Origin: Nothopassalora personata
Lineage: Eukaryota; Ascomycota; Dothideomycetes; Mycosphaerellales; Mycosphaerellaceae
Assembly: GCA_033816765.1 (NCBI GenBank)
Contig: CM066288.1
Coordinates: 4,278,001-4,342,000, forward strand
Reading direction: 5' to 3'
DNA length: 64,000 nt
The notes below the pieces were generated by a model. The model was not told the origin of the DNA, did not search any database, and saw only the letters and a list, made by a program, of their open reading frames with translations. How positions within the stretch are numbered: the stretch's first letter is position 1; each line of letters begins with the position of its first letter. Shown here piece by piece: positions 53,584-63,512 of this stretch. A program made the position numbers and the translations under genes.

Positions 53584-54108
53584 GATGGCACGTCGTTTTC
53601 TATGCTATGCTATGCTATGCTATGCTATGCTGTCCTCTGTTGTTGATTCAGATATGGGGAAGGTGCGGAGAAGAGCAGGGGACAAGAGCAACGAGACGTC
53701 CGTCAAATACAGTACATGCATCTACTCGAGCGATCACGTTCTCAACAGAGGGAGCAGAACATGTCGCAAAGTACATCATCACCTCGGTTCAACTCGGCGA
53801 ATGCGCCTACTGTGAGCGAAGTCGGGCGGACGAAAGTCGTCGCCGACCGAACTATGTCTATTTTCGCCGCCGCTTTCTTCCACTTTCACAACCCGGCCTC
53901 CTTCTGACCTGCTAATTAACCACTAATCCTCACAAGACCGACCATATATATACGGCTAAAAGCCACGAGACCTCATCGCGGCCATGCTCTAAGCGACCAC
54001 AGTGCAGGGCACTTCGCCGAAGAAGGGCTGGTTCCCGTTCTTCGCTGTGCCGGTGGGCATCAGCTGACTGGAAACGGTGCAATTGAGTCGCAATGTATCG
54101 ACAACTGC
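53584..54108. promoter_or_regulatory. Divergent promoter between Ant1 and Abp2-like gene
   Basis: 525 bp between divergent start codons. The (TATGC)6 microsatellite lies 18 bp upstream of the Ant1 start. A TATATATA word occurs at about 53943-53952. Confidence 0.45.
53601..53630. repeat. (TATGC)6 microsatellite
   Basis: Six perfect pentanucleotide units directly upstream of the Ant1 start codon. They are likely in its 5' leader, where they would read as GCATA repeats. Confidence 0.9.
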
Positions 54109-56331
54109 ATGGCGGCGCGGGCGCTGATCAGCACTATCAGAATCGACCCAGCATTGCACAACAGTCAACACCTTTTACACCCCCCTTCGAATCCGACACC
54201 AACGCGACAGTCGCCACATACAAGAATCCCCTCAAATGAAGGCTTGATGCAGCCTCCAAACACATCCTCACCCCGGAGTAGTCCTGGTCCGAGCTACACG
54301 CCAAGAGACAGAGTCCTGCCTTCGACCCACGTGACCGCGGAGACCATCACCGACGCCTTCGTGAAGTTCATACTCTATTGCAATCCCAACTTCCCACTTG
54401 ATGTCGACACTTCAACCCTCCGAACCAATTTCCAGAGCCCGCCGAAGAGCGACAACAAGGACTTCGAGACCTTCCGCTTGTTTGAGCTTATCAGGCAGCT
54501 TGATGCCAAAGAGATCAAGACCTGGGGCCAGCTTGCACTCGATCTTGGTGTAGAAGCACCAGATATCGCAAAAGGCCAATCTGCCCAGAAAGTCCAGCAA
54601 TACAGTGTTCGACTGAAGCGGTGGATGCGAGCAACGCATATCGATGCATTCTTCGAGTATCTTTTGGGCAAGCAGCACCCTTACTTCACCGAGATTCCTC
54701 ACCCGAGTGATCCCTATCCTGCTACCGGCAGAGATGGAGTCATGGCGGAAGAGGACCTCGCCATCAGAGCACTTGATCCGTCCTTCAGGCCAAAGCGAGG
54801 GAGACGGCGCAACTCTGAGACCGAACAAGATGATGCAGCAGAGAGCGATCAACCTAGCAAGCAACCACGACTCAATGACAGTACATCGTCTTTTTCTGCT
54901 GTGCCCAACTCTGCCCTAGCCATGAGCGCTCATCCAGATAGCTTCAATGATCCATGGGCAGTAGCTTCGGCTATGACGCCACAGAGCTTCGCTCCTTGGT
55001 CTGGTCGGCCGCCTGCGTCTGCGTCCGCAGTATCAGCGACATCGAATCTGAGATGGCAGCTTACTCAAAGCCAGAATCCAAGCACACCACATCCAATGAG
55101 CGCAGTGCCAGGCTCGATGTCGGCGCACATCGAGGCAGCTTTGGATGGCGAGCCGAAGTCCGCAGTAACGCCTTCATCGCGAAGACGAAGGCGGCATGGT
55201 CCAGCGGTGTCTAGCGCTTGGCCATCAAACAATACCCCAGGAGCTAAGCCGCGAGGTCGTCCTCCAGCGAATCGCAATGTCCAAGATGGTCCATTCACCA
55301 CATTCCCGGCTGACCCAGCTAACGATAAATCGAAAGGGCAGCCGCAGGAGCCCAAATCCGCAGTCGAACTCCCCACGCCTCAAACAGCACCACCAACGTA
55401 TACGATGCCAGAAGGCCGACCAGGCAGACTCTCTCTTCAAGTACCACCTCATCAAGGTGGCCCTGTCAGACTCGCCACACCTCCAGCACTGCAGGTCAAT
55501 GGCGAGCAGCAAGATCTCCAGACCAGAAGTGATTCAGATGATCCTTCTCGAGCATCGATGACGGTGATGCCGACAGTACAAGGGTCGCATGTGGGTGTCA
55601 CGATTTTACCAGATAAAGCACCGCCTAGCTTCTCCTTCGAGGCGTTGAAGCGGGTGGTTGCGAGTGACCTTCTGCGGGCGATCATCCTCGGGCGGCGGCA
55701 GCGTTTAACAGGTGACGAGGCGAAGAGACTAGCAGACGCTGTCCTTGACCGGCTAGCAGTGCCTCGATCCGAAGCAGCCTCGGCGCTAGACGACCTCGCA
55801 CGTCTCACCGCAGCATCGTGGCTTGGCGTAGGGGATCAATTCGGCGTGCCATTAGGACCCTCCGCAGGGCACGGCAAGCGCATACAAGTGACTCGCTTCC
55901 GCACAGACGCCGCCGGCTACGAAGAAATCACCTATGATGAAGACGAAGAAGGAGTCCGTGAACTCTACGATATGTCTTGGCACGTAAGCCAAGGCGGCTG
56001 CACGGGCACATTCGAGATGAAAGGCTTGTCGATTGCCGGAGCGAGCACTCACGAGCCAGAGACTACGCACGATATGATCCTAAGGAAGAGTCTCGAGGCC
56101 GTGCGGAAGATGGGCTCCAAGGATCTGCGGAATGTCGAGACGGAGAACTGGCTGGAGAAGAATATGCTGGATATTGCGAGATCTGTCGTGCAGGCGTCGA
56201 CCGGCAGTGATGATAATGTGGACTGGAAAGCGAAGTATAGAGCCATGGAGTTTGGGGCGAATATTGCAAAAGGCGAGGTCGGGAGGGTGAAGCAGAGGTT
56301 ATTGGAGAAGGTTCTGGATGCTCTACTATGA
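54109..56331 (+). CDS. ARS-binding protein 2 (Abp2)-like
   Basis: An open frame of 740 residues. The conserved domain at about 70-205 starts V-T-A-E-T-I-T-D-A-F-V-K-F-I-L-Y-C-N-P and contains F-E-L-I-R-Q-L-D-A-K-E-I-K-T-W and V-R-L-K-R-W-M-R-A-T-H-I-D-A-F-F-E-Y, as in S. pombe Abp2, which binds replication origins. A Pro/Ser-rich middle with an AT-hook-like G-R-P-P and a folded C-terminal region (Y-E-E-I-T-Y-D-E-D-E-E-G, E-N-W-L-E-K-N-M-L-D) follow. The true N-terminus is uncertain: an overlapping ATG at 54093 opens another frame with plausible residues, and a downstream Met-Gln-Pro-Pro at 54247 is also possible. Confidence 0.82.
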   Translation: MAARALISTIRIDPALHNSQHLLHPPSNPTPTRQSPHTRIPSNEGLMQPPNTSSPRSSPGPSYTPRDRVLPSTHVTAETITDAFVKFILYCNPNFPLDVDTSTLRTNFQSPPKSDNKDFETFRLFELIRQLDAKEIKTWGQLALDLGVEAPDIAKGQSAQKVQQYSVRLKRWMRATHIDAFFEYLLGKQHPYFTEIPHPSDPYPATGRDGVMAEEDLAIRALDPSFRPKRGRRRNSETEQDDAAESDQPSKQPRLNDSTSSFSAVPNSALAMSAHPDSFNDPWAVASAMTPQSFAPWSGRPPASASAVSATSNLRWQLTQSQNPSTPHPMSAVPGSMSAHIEAALDGEPKSAVTPSSRRRRRHGPAVSSAWPSNNTPGAKPRGRPPANRNVQDGPFTTFPADPANDKSKGQPQEPKSAVELPTPQTAPPTYTMPEGRPGRLSLQVPPHQGGPVRLATPPALQVNGEQQDLQTRSDSDDPSRASMTVMPTVQGSHVGVTILPDKAPPSFSFEALKRVVASDLLRAIILGRRQRLTGDEAKRLADAVLDRLAVPRSEAASALDDLARLTAASWLGVGDQFGVPLGPSAGHGKRIQVTRFRTDAAGYEEITYDEDEEGVRELYDMSWHVSQGGCTGTFEMKGLSIAGASTHEPETTHDMILRKSLEAVRKMGSKDLRNVETENWLEKNMLDIARSVVQASTGSDDNVDWKAKYRAMEFGANIAKGEVGRVKQRLLEKVLDALL

Positions 56332-56578
56332 TCCAGAACACGACGACATAAGCGCCCAGCAAGTACTAGACTTACTTCCGCGGCCATCTGTGAAGACCTC
56401 GGATCCTCCTCGATCATTATATCTCCCAGGGGATGGAGATATTGTCCTTAGGCGCCCATCGAAAAAGATCATGCCGGCATCACAGAACAATATTCTCCAG
56501 GGATTGCGATAGTAGATCTCTTGTTGTCCAGCGACTTGCAAAACCTCTCGAGCTACTTGCTTAACCTCTGTTACGCCC

Positions 56579-57185
56579 ATGCGACCTGAACGTATGATGA
56601 ATCTCGATAATTGGAAAAAAGAATACATGACCCTTTACAATGGCGAAGTTGGTTCAGACACTACTCTACTTCAAAATGACCAAGAAAGCGAGTATTCTGT
56701 CTCGGAGGCAAATCGGTCTCGAAGTCGAACCAAAGTATTTAGACTACTTTATGCCATCATTGTCATTCAGCTGGTGACAATCCTCGGATTTACTTTTGGC
56801 GACGACTCGTAGAGTATATTTTTTCCAAAGTGATGAGCAGAGCGAAAAGCCAAAAGCCACCATGCCTGGCGGGGAGATCTATGGGCCGGTCCCCGACTAA
56901 ATGACTTCTCTGCGCTTGATGATATAGTGTAGGAGCTGACACCGCATATTCGAGACAGAGTTCAAGATGGTACTGTATAAGATGGACGTATACACGACCG
57001 ACTTTACCTCGGAAGCACAATCTCTCCAGATTCGCCAGAGATGGACTGAACCTATGCCTAAAGGCAATGGAGTGGTCTATATCGACACCACCCCGAATCA
57101 GAAGAATCTGCAGGTGCCGTTCCAAGTGACGGCTTCCAATGGCGCAGGGGTATATCTGTACAGGCTGATGATTGAGGTGGCCTGA
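56579..57185 (+). pseudogene. Truncated UstYa/DUF3328-like gene
   Basis: The first ORF (56579-56812) gives W-K-K-E-Y-M-T-L-Y, a polar stretch and one membrane helix (L-L-Y-A-I-I-V-I-Q-L-V-T-I-L-G-F), the usual start of UstYa-family proteins. The second (about 56967-57185) gives D-F-T-S-E-A and R-Q-R-W-T-E-P-M-P-K-G-N-G-V-V-Y-I-D, resembling the start of the oxidase domain. It then stops after Y-L-Y-R-L-M, exactly where family members read into H-x-x-H-C. Neither HxxHC motif is found before or after the stop. The family acts in cyclic ribosomal-peptide and other secondary-metabolite pathways. The joining intron is not clear. Confidence 0.5.
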
Positions 57186-57975
57186 GCCGTGCGTCGGAGC
57201 TAGCCGTGCGGCACGCGCCGGTATTGACGTAGTCGTGGTGATACCACTAATCAGAGCACCCAGAAACTAAGCCTGACGCAGGCATATAATGATACGTGCT
57301 GAACAATGTTATGGGGCTGATAAGTCAGCGCTGTGAAGGTTCAATTATTAGATAACGATTGAAATTGATCTAGCTGCACACGCGCCGCTGCTGCCCGCGT
57401 AAACGCGACGCATCGCTCAGGCCACCCCCATAATCAGCACTGTACTGTACTGTACATAGCACGGCTCGAGCCTATCTCCAAACCAGACTATTCTATTGTA
57501 GACGAAGCAATCACACCACTCTGGACGATGACTCGGTCAACGACGAGCAAGTGGACGACGAGCAATTCGGTCGGCTGTGTGGCGGCGTATGTTCGCATGC
57601 CTGACCCCGACAAGGGCCTGCACACCTTACTCTTGCCAGCGATCTCTAGGCCCCCGTCTGCTGCGAGTCCAACAACCCGTGGCCGTGTCGATTCTCAATC
57701 AGCTACGATCGTGCTGGAAATACCCATGAATGCCATTCGAGCCTTCTTAGACCTTGATATACCGGCCGCGCAGGCAGAAGCTACGATCTCCGAAATCAGA
57801 AGACGGTCAGGAAGCAGGGAGCCAAACATGGTTGCGGCCGAGCATGATTCAAAAGGATCCAATGATACTTTGAATGTGCTTCTCTGAGAGTTTGCAGGTC
57901 ATTGGCGTACAAGAGCTCACACGTGTTGCCCTGCGAACTTTCACCACAAAGCGAGCTCCCTTTTGGTTGACCGAC
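57186..57975. other. Region of 790 bp before the Zn2Cys6 gene
   Basis: It holds a 119-residue ORF (57528-57887, with A-I-R-A-F-L-D-L-D-I-P) of unknown character and the presumed promoter of the Zn2Cys6 gene. A short TACTG repeat lies at about 57442-57455. No confident gene. Confidence 0.35.
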
Positions 57976-59052
57976 ATGGAGCTTCCCGCACAATTGCATA
58001 CCAATGCTTGTGACCAGTGCTATCGAAGAAAGCAGGTTTGTGGAGAGGAGGAACCTCTGTGCGGACGCCGTCGACTGGATGGACAGCGCTGCCCGTATTC
58101 TCAGAGCCGCACTGCAGGACGCCCTCGAAACATACCGGCGAGCACTCCAAGAGGATCACCGCAAGGACTTTCGCGACAACAGAAGCCATGGCAGTATGCT
58201 GATGCACCGAACTGTCACCATGAGCATGAGATGTCCTGTACCATGGCACACTACATGGAGAGGGATATTGACGAGTCGATCTCAATTGAACCTTTCATAC
58301 AAGAGGAAGCGAACACCTGTTTGCCAGATTACACCTTGCCCGATTCACAGGGTAAAGGTCATCAATCAGACCTGGACATTTTCGGCTTGGCGTTCGTACA
58401 AGGCTCTTCATCAGAGCACGATTCCTTGCTGAACATGGCGCAAGATATGCCTCACGCATGGGACCTGAGTCACGATGGCACAGTGAGTGCCACCATCTCC
58501 AGCTCGCCCTTGGAGTCAGCAGACAGTCTGGACCACCCGATATCAGGGTTGGAGGAGTTACCAGACTTGATCCCAGCGCAGAGCTCGAGCTCAGATATCA
58601 AAGACTCCCAGATACAGCTTTCTAGTGGCTGTAGTATGGTCCTGAGACTTTGTTGGGACTTCACATCAAGGGATGGCGAATCGCGCAGTCGCAGTGATTC
58701 CAAAGGCTCCGAGACTACCCATGAGGATCGCACACAGCTCTGTGCAGCACTCGACTTTGGCGAGCGACTAATCAAGTGTGATGGGCGATACACTAATGGG
58801 GGCATCTTCTTAATCCTGCTGGGAATAATACAGCAGATCGATGGCCTCTTATCACACCAAGGGTCCGGGCTACGACTAAGCCGTGAAGACAGTTTTCGAA
58901 TCGTAATGCTGCTGCCCATCTTGGATTTCCCAATGAAATTTGGGTTTCGGAGCTGCCCCGACCTCGTTGGACAATTGGATCAGCTTCACCAATTCGCAAG
59001 CCAACTACAGACGCGAATCCGCAAGCGCTTGAGTGTTCTCATGACGGAGTGA
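57976..59052 (+). CDS. Zn2Cys6 transcription factor with a missing fifth cysteine
   Basis: An open frame of 358 residues beginning M-E-L-P-A-Q-L-H-T-N. The N-terminal binuclear-zinc motif has C12-x2-C15-x6-C22-x6-C29-x2-R32-x6-C39. Spacing is exact, but position 32, normally the fifth Cys, is Arg (codon CGT at 58069-58071, one base from TGT). A basic linker G-R-P-R-N follows, then an acidic Ser-rich region and a helical C-terminus (F-G-E-R-L-I-K-C, L-D-Q-L-H-Q-F-A-S-Q-L-Q) like AflR-type pathway regulators. Loss of one shared zinc ligand should impair DNA binding. It lies between a truncated UstYa-like ORF and a frameshifted membrane-protein gene, suggesting a decayed pathway regulator. Confidence 0.7.
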   Translation: MELPAQLHTNACDQCYRRKQVCGEEEPLCGRRRLDGQRCPYSQSRTAGRPRNIPASTPRGSPQGLSRQQKPWQYADAPNCHHEHEMSCTMAHYMERDIDESISIEPFIQEEANTCLPDYTLPDSQGKGHQSDLDIFGLAFVQGSSSEHDSLLNMAQDMPHAWDLSHDGTVSATISSSPLESADSLDHPISGLEELPDLIPAQSSSSDIKDSQIQLSSGCSMVLRLCWDFTSRDGESRSRSDSKGSETTHEDRTQLCAALDFGERLIKCDGRYTNGGIFLILLGIIQQIDGLLSHQGSGLRLSREDSFRIVMLLPILDFPMKFGFRSCPDLVGQLDQLHQFASQLQTRIRKRLSVLMTE

Positions 59053-59420
59053 TTGTGCTGCTAATGACAGTCGCTGCAACATCACACGTCATCTGCTACC
59101 AAGCTTAATCGATCGCGCCATGCCACGGCAAGACAGGGCTCCGGGCATAATGAATATGAACACATGAAGATAAAGAATGGTGACCTTGCAAAAGTATCAA
59201 TATCAGGGGCACTGACATGTGCGCAGCTCGCTAAATGTGGCAAATCTCGACAATTAATGTATCCGCAGCATCACTTTCCGGATGCCTTCTACACATTTCT
59301 GAAAGTATCATGGCCAAGTCCGTCCCATCTAGAGTCCTTGAATCCCTTCCGCCACGAGTAGTCGCACACCGGAAATTTCATGTGTAGAATGCTGGTGTAA
59401 CACCAAAAGGGAACAGCTTG
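59053..59420. other. Convergent intergenic region, 368 bp
   Basis: No feature is seen between the Zn2Cys6 gene and the frameshifted membrane-protein gene. Confidence 0.35.
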
Positions 59421-60014
59421 TCACATGAAGTTTCCCACGCAGTGGTCCATGTGGTGGATGCTGGAGGTCCAGTTGTTCATGGGCAATTCTGTTCTACCGC
59501 TCTCCCATACTTGCGGATGACGAAGGCACAGTGAGTAACGTGCTGCCGCCAGGGTACCCAAGCCTCCGCCAGATTGCCGCTGTTAGCGTCCTCAAGGTAA
59601 TATAGCTCGGGAGGGTCCTGGCTCTCGTGCTCCCACCTCGATTGTGAGAAGGACCAAGTAGTATCCTCGTCCCACTCCGCGCTCGGGTTCCTCATCATAG
59701 CACTCGGGCGGAACCCAGGCGATATTGTAATTTTCGAATTTGCCTCTTAGTTGGCGAGCTTCGTCGGGACTGCTGCCACATTGACGTACAAAGTTTTGGT
59801 CGCTTCGGTCCAGGTTTCGTACGGTCGTTGCTGCGAGGTATAGTATGATCAGAGCGAAAGTCGTTCCAGCGGCAAGTCCGATGATGAGTTTGGGTATGTG
59901 TTGAGCGTATGATGCAGGATCTAGAAGTGACCGACCGGAAGATTGTTTGAGGTTGTCAGATTCTTCCGAGAGCTGAGGGACTGACTGGTCGGTAGCCGTG
60001 TGGAGTCTTGCCAT
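59421..60014 (-). pseudogene. Single-pass membrane protein with C-terminal HC motifs, two frameshifts
   Basis: The reverse strand starts M-A-R-L-H-T-A, has one membrane helix at about residues 42-64 (L-I-I-G-L-A-A-G-T-T-F-A-L-I-I-L), then C-G-S-S-P-D-E-A-R and W-V-P-P-E-C-Y-D-E-E. These belong to an uncharacterised fungal family I recall as C-G-x-S-P-x-E-A...H-C...H-x-x-H-C. Homology continues in another frame from about 59700 (A-E-W-D-E-D-T-T-W, then T-H-C-A-F-V-I-R-K). It changes frame again near 59478, giving I-H-H-M-D-H-C-V-G-N and a stop at 59421-59423. No intron fits either junction, so two single-base indels are likely. Family function is unknown. Confidence 0.6.
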
Positions 60015-61380
60015 AGAGTGAGACTAATGCCATCGTGCTTGTGTGATTGTTGACCGCATGCAGACGGAATGCAATATACCACAGAATTCAGTGCGATCGT
60101 CTCTATCGATCAGGGATTGATGGGACCACAGTAGGACCATCCTCTTGGCCAGCTCGGCAAGCTCTCAATATATCATCATCCCTTCCGCGGTTACAAAGTC
60201 TCTGTCCAAGGGCATATTACAGTCAGCAAATCTCGGGATCTTGAGTTCGCGGAGCATATGAAGAATATTGCGGCACTGAAGCACGGCCACTTGAGCCGCA
60301 TTGCCGGAGAACAGAAGGTCTTGATCATACTTCGAAGAAAGGGTTTTATGCTGCATGTGAACGGGCACGGACCTATAGCTGCTCTAGTATCGACTGGAGG
60401 CAACAGCCTTGAGCGGACTAGAGTGAATGCGCTGGACGTACAGGGGAACATGTCTAGCCATTTTTGGCGCACTTTCAGTGTATCTGCCTCGCTTGTGCCA
60501 TTCGCTAATTATGTTCCTTCAGTGTTTGGAAAGGTCTTGATTTCGAGAGGCACTACACATTGGAGTCATTCAGCCATTTGCTTATCGATGTTGGCGTCAA
60601 GGCCCTTCACTCACGCTCCGGCAGAGGACCATTCGCGTCACCCCCTGCCGCAATGCCGTGAAAATTTCCGCCTTGTATCTTCGGTAGCAAAAGTTGTTGA
60701 CGCACCACGATGCCGACTGTGTAGACTGTAGGAAATGGGTAGACCAGTCCATTTGCATGATTCCAGAAGTCTATGTCGAGCTTCTGATTTTCTCTTGTGC
60801 AGGTTTACTTCGTCGTCTGAATTGTCATCGTGAGACAAGAAGCGCGTGCTTTCTTCGAGCATTGCACGGTCTACTTTCTCCATCGTAGGCGTCAATCGTA
60901 AGAACGGGAGCCAACGGTTCCGTTGCAGTCAGTGGGCTGTCCACATACTCCGTAGAAGCAGTCATTCTGGAAGTATCGTGAGATGCCACGACACTTGCAC
61001 GAGACCAGCCTCCGCGGCAGTTTTCAGTATTGTCCGCATGCACTCAAGGGTTCAGAGTTCGTCTTCATGTGACCCCTGTCTGGCCCCTGCTCGGCACCAA
61101 ATGAGTGAGTATGCCGAGACCCGCCCGATCGACCATATGATCATACGGCAACGATATACTCGGCGCTTCGCACGAATCGTGGGCAACCCGTTGCTGCTTG
61201 AATATGTCAATGATTTGAATTTCTTGACCGATAGCGCCGACTGCAGCATATCGGGAACATTTTACAATGAAGGAGAGATACAACGTTGCACCGGTCCTCG
61301 CGGCTGGCTGCGCTTTATGGGCGTAGGTATGGAGTCCAACTCGTTGGAAGTTTTCATGCTGACGGGTACGAGGAAAGTCT
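60015..61380. other. Region of about 1.4 kb without a confident gene
   Basis: Reverse ORFs at 60165-60368, 60638-60895 and 60825-61043 are protein-like in places (C-R-N-I-L-H-M-L-R-E-L-K-I-P), but cannot be chained by clear splice sites. They could be remnants of another gene of the block. The missing 5' part of the sugar transporter probably starts in the right half. Confidence 0.35.
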
Positions 61381-62861
61381 GCAGCTGGTCTGGTCCACTA
61401 TTTTCGTACGAGGAACGGTCAGTAAACTTTGCTCGATGAGAGATGGTCGTTAGTGACAACTCACCAGGCATACCTCGAGTCGATTGGGATTCCAATCTCA
61501 GTCTCAGCTATACTATGGATCGCGGGTCCGATGTCCGGGATGATCATCCAGCCAATCATAAGCGCAATGAGTGATTCGTACGTACCACGAGCAGGATCCA
61601 ACAAGCGGAAGCCCTTCATCGTCGCAGGCACTATAGCGACAATCATTTGTATGCTCGGTCTGGCCTGGATTCCAAATATTGTGAGAATGATGGAGAGCGT
61701 CTTTGGTCCGGACAAGAATGGTTCAATGTTGATCATAAACGCCTTCGTCTGGATCTATGGTCTGAACATCGCCGTCCAGCCATTGCAAGGAGGAGTTAGG
61801 ACTCTCTTGCATGAGCAATGCCCAGCAGAAGGACAGTCTCAAATGGCCGCATGGCAGAGCGTCATCATTGCAAATGGGGTATTTAGTGGGTGTCTTCTGG
61901 CTTCAACATCATTCGGTCGACATACAACGGAGTTACCAGCAGCAATATCGAGCTTCCAAGATCTGGTCATAGTAGTATCTGCGGCCGTCCTAGTCTGTTC
62001 GGTGGTCACCATTTCGTACCCTTACAAGCCGGCAGGCTCTGAGACTTATCGCCTCACAGCTGCTGGACGGTGGTCTTTCCTCTCTGTACCAAACGCCTGC
62101 CGTCGCAACTGGGAATGCCTGCAGTCGATGCCTAAGATCGCTCGAATTGCTCTAGAGGTGCAGTTCTTCTCTTGGATGGCCTGGTTTCCTGCACTTTACT
62201 ATCAAACAGCGTCAGTAGAAAGATTGTCCTAGCCGTGACCATAATCGCTGAAAATTTCTGTAGATATCTTATTCGAATACCTACGAGGAACCCAACATAC
62301 AGCGCATCGGCATCTTTCCCAAACCCCGACGAAGCCGCAAAGGCAGCCTCGGAAGCGATGCCGACTGCAGCAGTCATGATGCTGACTACAGTATTTCTCC
62401 CAGCCTGCGCAAGATGGAGCCACAAGAGCAGCTCCGGGAAGGCACTCGCCAGACTGGTCGATGTCTGGTTGCTGGGACTCGTGCTCTTCGCAATGTTGAT
62501 GGCGGCCACTGTAGTCGCAAGTTCCAAGCCGCAAGCAATCTTGATATTCGCACTTGTTGGAGTGCCAAGGGCGTTGACGACGTGGGTGCCATTCGCTTTG
62601 AGCGGCCGGGAAATAGCAGGATCTCGACATGCGGGTACACTGAATAGCCTGCACAATGCTGCGATTTCTGCTTCGCAGACTCTGGCGGCTGCAATGTGCG
62701 CTTTCTTGTTCATGGTCGCCAAGCATTTCCATGTGGAGAATGAGACCGTGAGCGCAATGCTGCTAGCAAGCGTTGCCAGCCTCGTAGCTGCATGGAGAGC
62801 GACAGAGCTACGATCTGCTATCCTCGACACGGGGATAATTACAGAAGTTCGCTCGACTTGA
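61381..62861 (+). CDS. GPH/SUT-type sugar transporter, 5' end unresolved
   Basis: Exon pieces about 61381-61417, 61468-62210 and 62264-62861 are joined by introns 61418-61467 (GTCAGT...CCAG) and 62211-62263 (GTCAGT...GTAG); both junctions keep phase. The first piece gives L-Q-L-V-W-S-T-I-F-V-R-G-T, end of helix 1 in SUT-type proteins. Next come I-L-W-I-A-G-P-M-S-G and the loop R-A-G-S-N-K-R-K-P-F (RxGxxRxPF type). About eleven further helices include V-G-V-P-R-A-L-T-T-W-V-P-F-A-L. Such transporters move sucrose or other glucosides with protons. The first exon could not be located, so the gene may be complete with unseen introns or 5'-truncated. Confidence 0.7.
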
Positions 62862-62902
62862 ACTTCATTATCCTGATCGCGGCTCTCCTGTAGAGACCTC
62901 AC

Positions 62903-63512
62903 TTATCCCATAGACGGGGCGAACGTATGAACACCGGAGTTAGTAGAATCAGCCTTTCTGTTCCCGTGGACTGGAGGTCGGAATAAATATGTCGAAGATA
63001 CAGCAAAAGTGCATAGCGGCTGTACCGCGGATCCAGGCGCCCCACGACCAAAAATTTTGCCAAAACATACAACACAGGGGATTCCCATATGCATACGTGT
63101 AGCAGCCCAGCAGCATGCCAAGTTAGGGCATTCCAGTAGGGTCAGCTTCCCGAGTGAGCCAAAGTCGATGTAAGCGGTCAAGTTCCTGGTTGGCGCACTC
63201 AAGGAGAACTTACCGAGGGAGAAGTGTTCGAGTTTTAGCTGCGGGTCGACTCTCTCCCTCCCGGGGTGCGAGAACAGAGCAGAGAGCAGGTATCCGTCCT
63301 CTGCAGTCGTGTCGTGGAGACCACCTGTCCCGGCCGGGCCTGCGCCGTGAGTCGTGAGAATGCGAAGTGTCTTGGGTTCGACAGCGTGCTGGAGCATGTA
63401 GCTCTATCCAATGAGATCCGACCGATCGTATATGGTTTTCAGTAGGCTTAGGCGTGTGAGGTGTTACCATTAATAGTCGGTCGAGGTCGAAGAAAGATGT
63501 CTCTTCCAGCAT
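62903..63512 (-). CDS. Part of a possible F-box/LRR-like protein
   Basis: The reverse strand carries M-L-E-E-T-S-F-F-D-L-D-R-L-L-M, ending at a GTAACA donor (about 63468). It joins an acceptor at about 63404 (GGATAG) to give S-Y-M-L-Q-H-A-V-E-P-K-T-L-R-I-L, then L-E-H-F-S-L-G-K-F-S-L and D-F-G-S-L-G-K-L-T-L-L-E-C. This alternation of short leucine motifs resembles LRR segments of fungal F-box proteins. The frame is open upstream to a possible acceptor near 63555, so the 5' part is missing here. The last 60 residues before 62903 look non-coding and may follow an unrecognised intron. Confidence 0.4.

Noticed and set aside
62132..62902. 256-residue reverse ORF.
   Set aside because: Antisense to the last exons of the sugar transporter, whose membrane helices and phase-keeping introns are clear.
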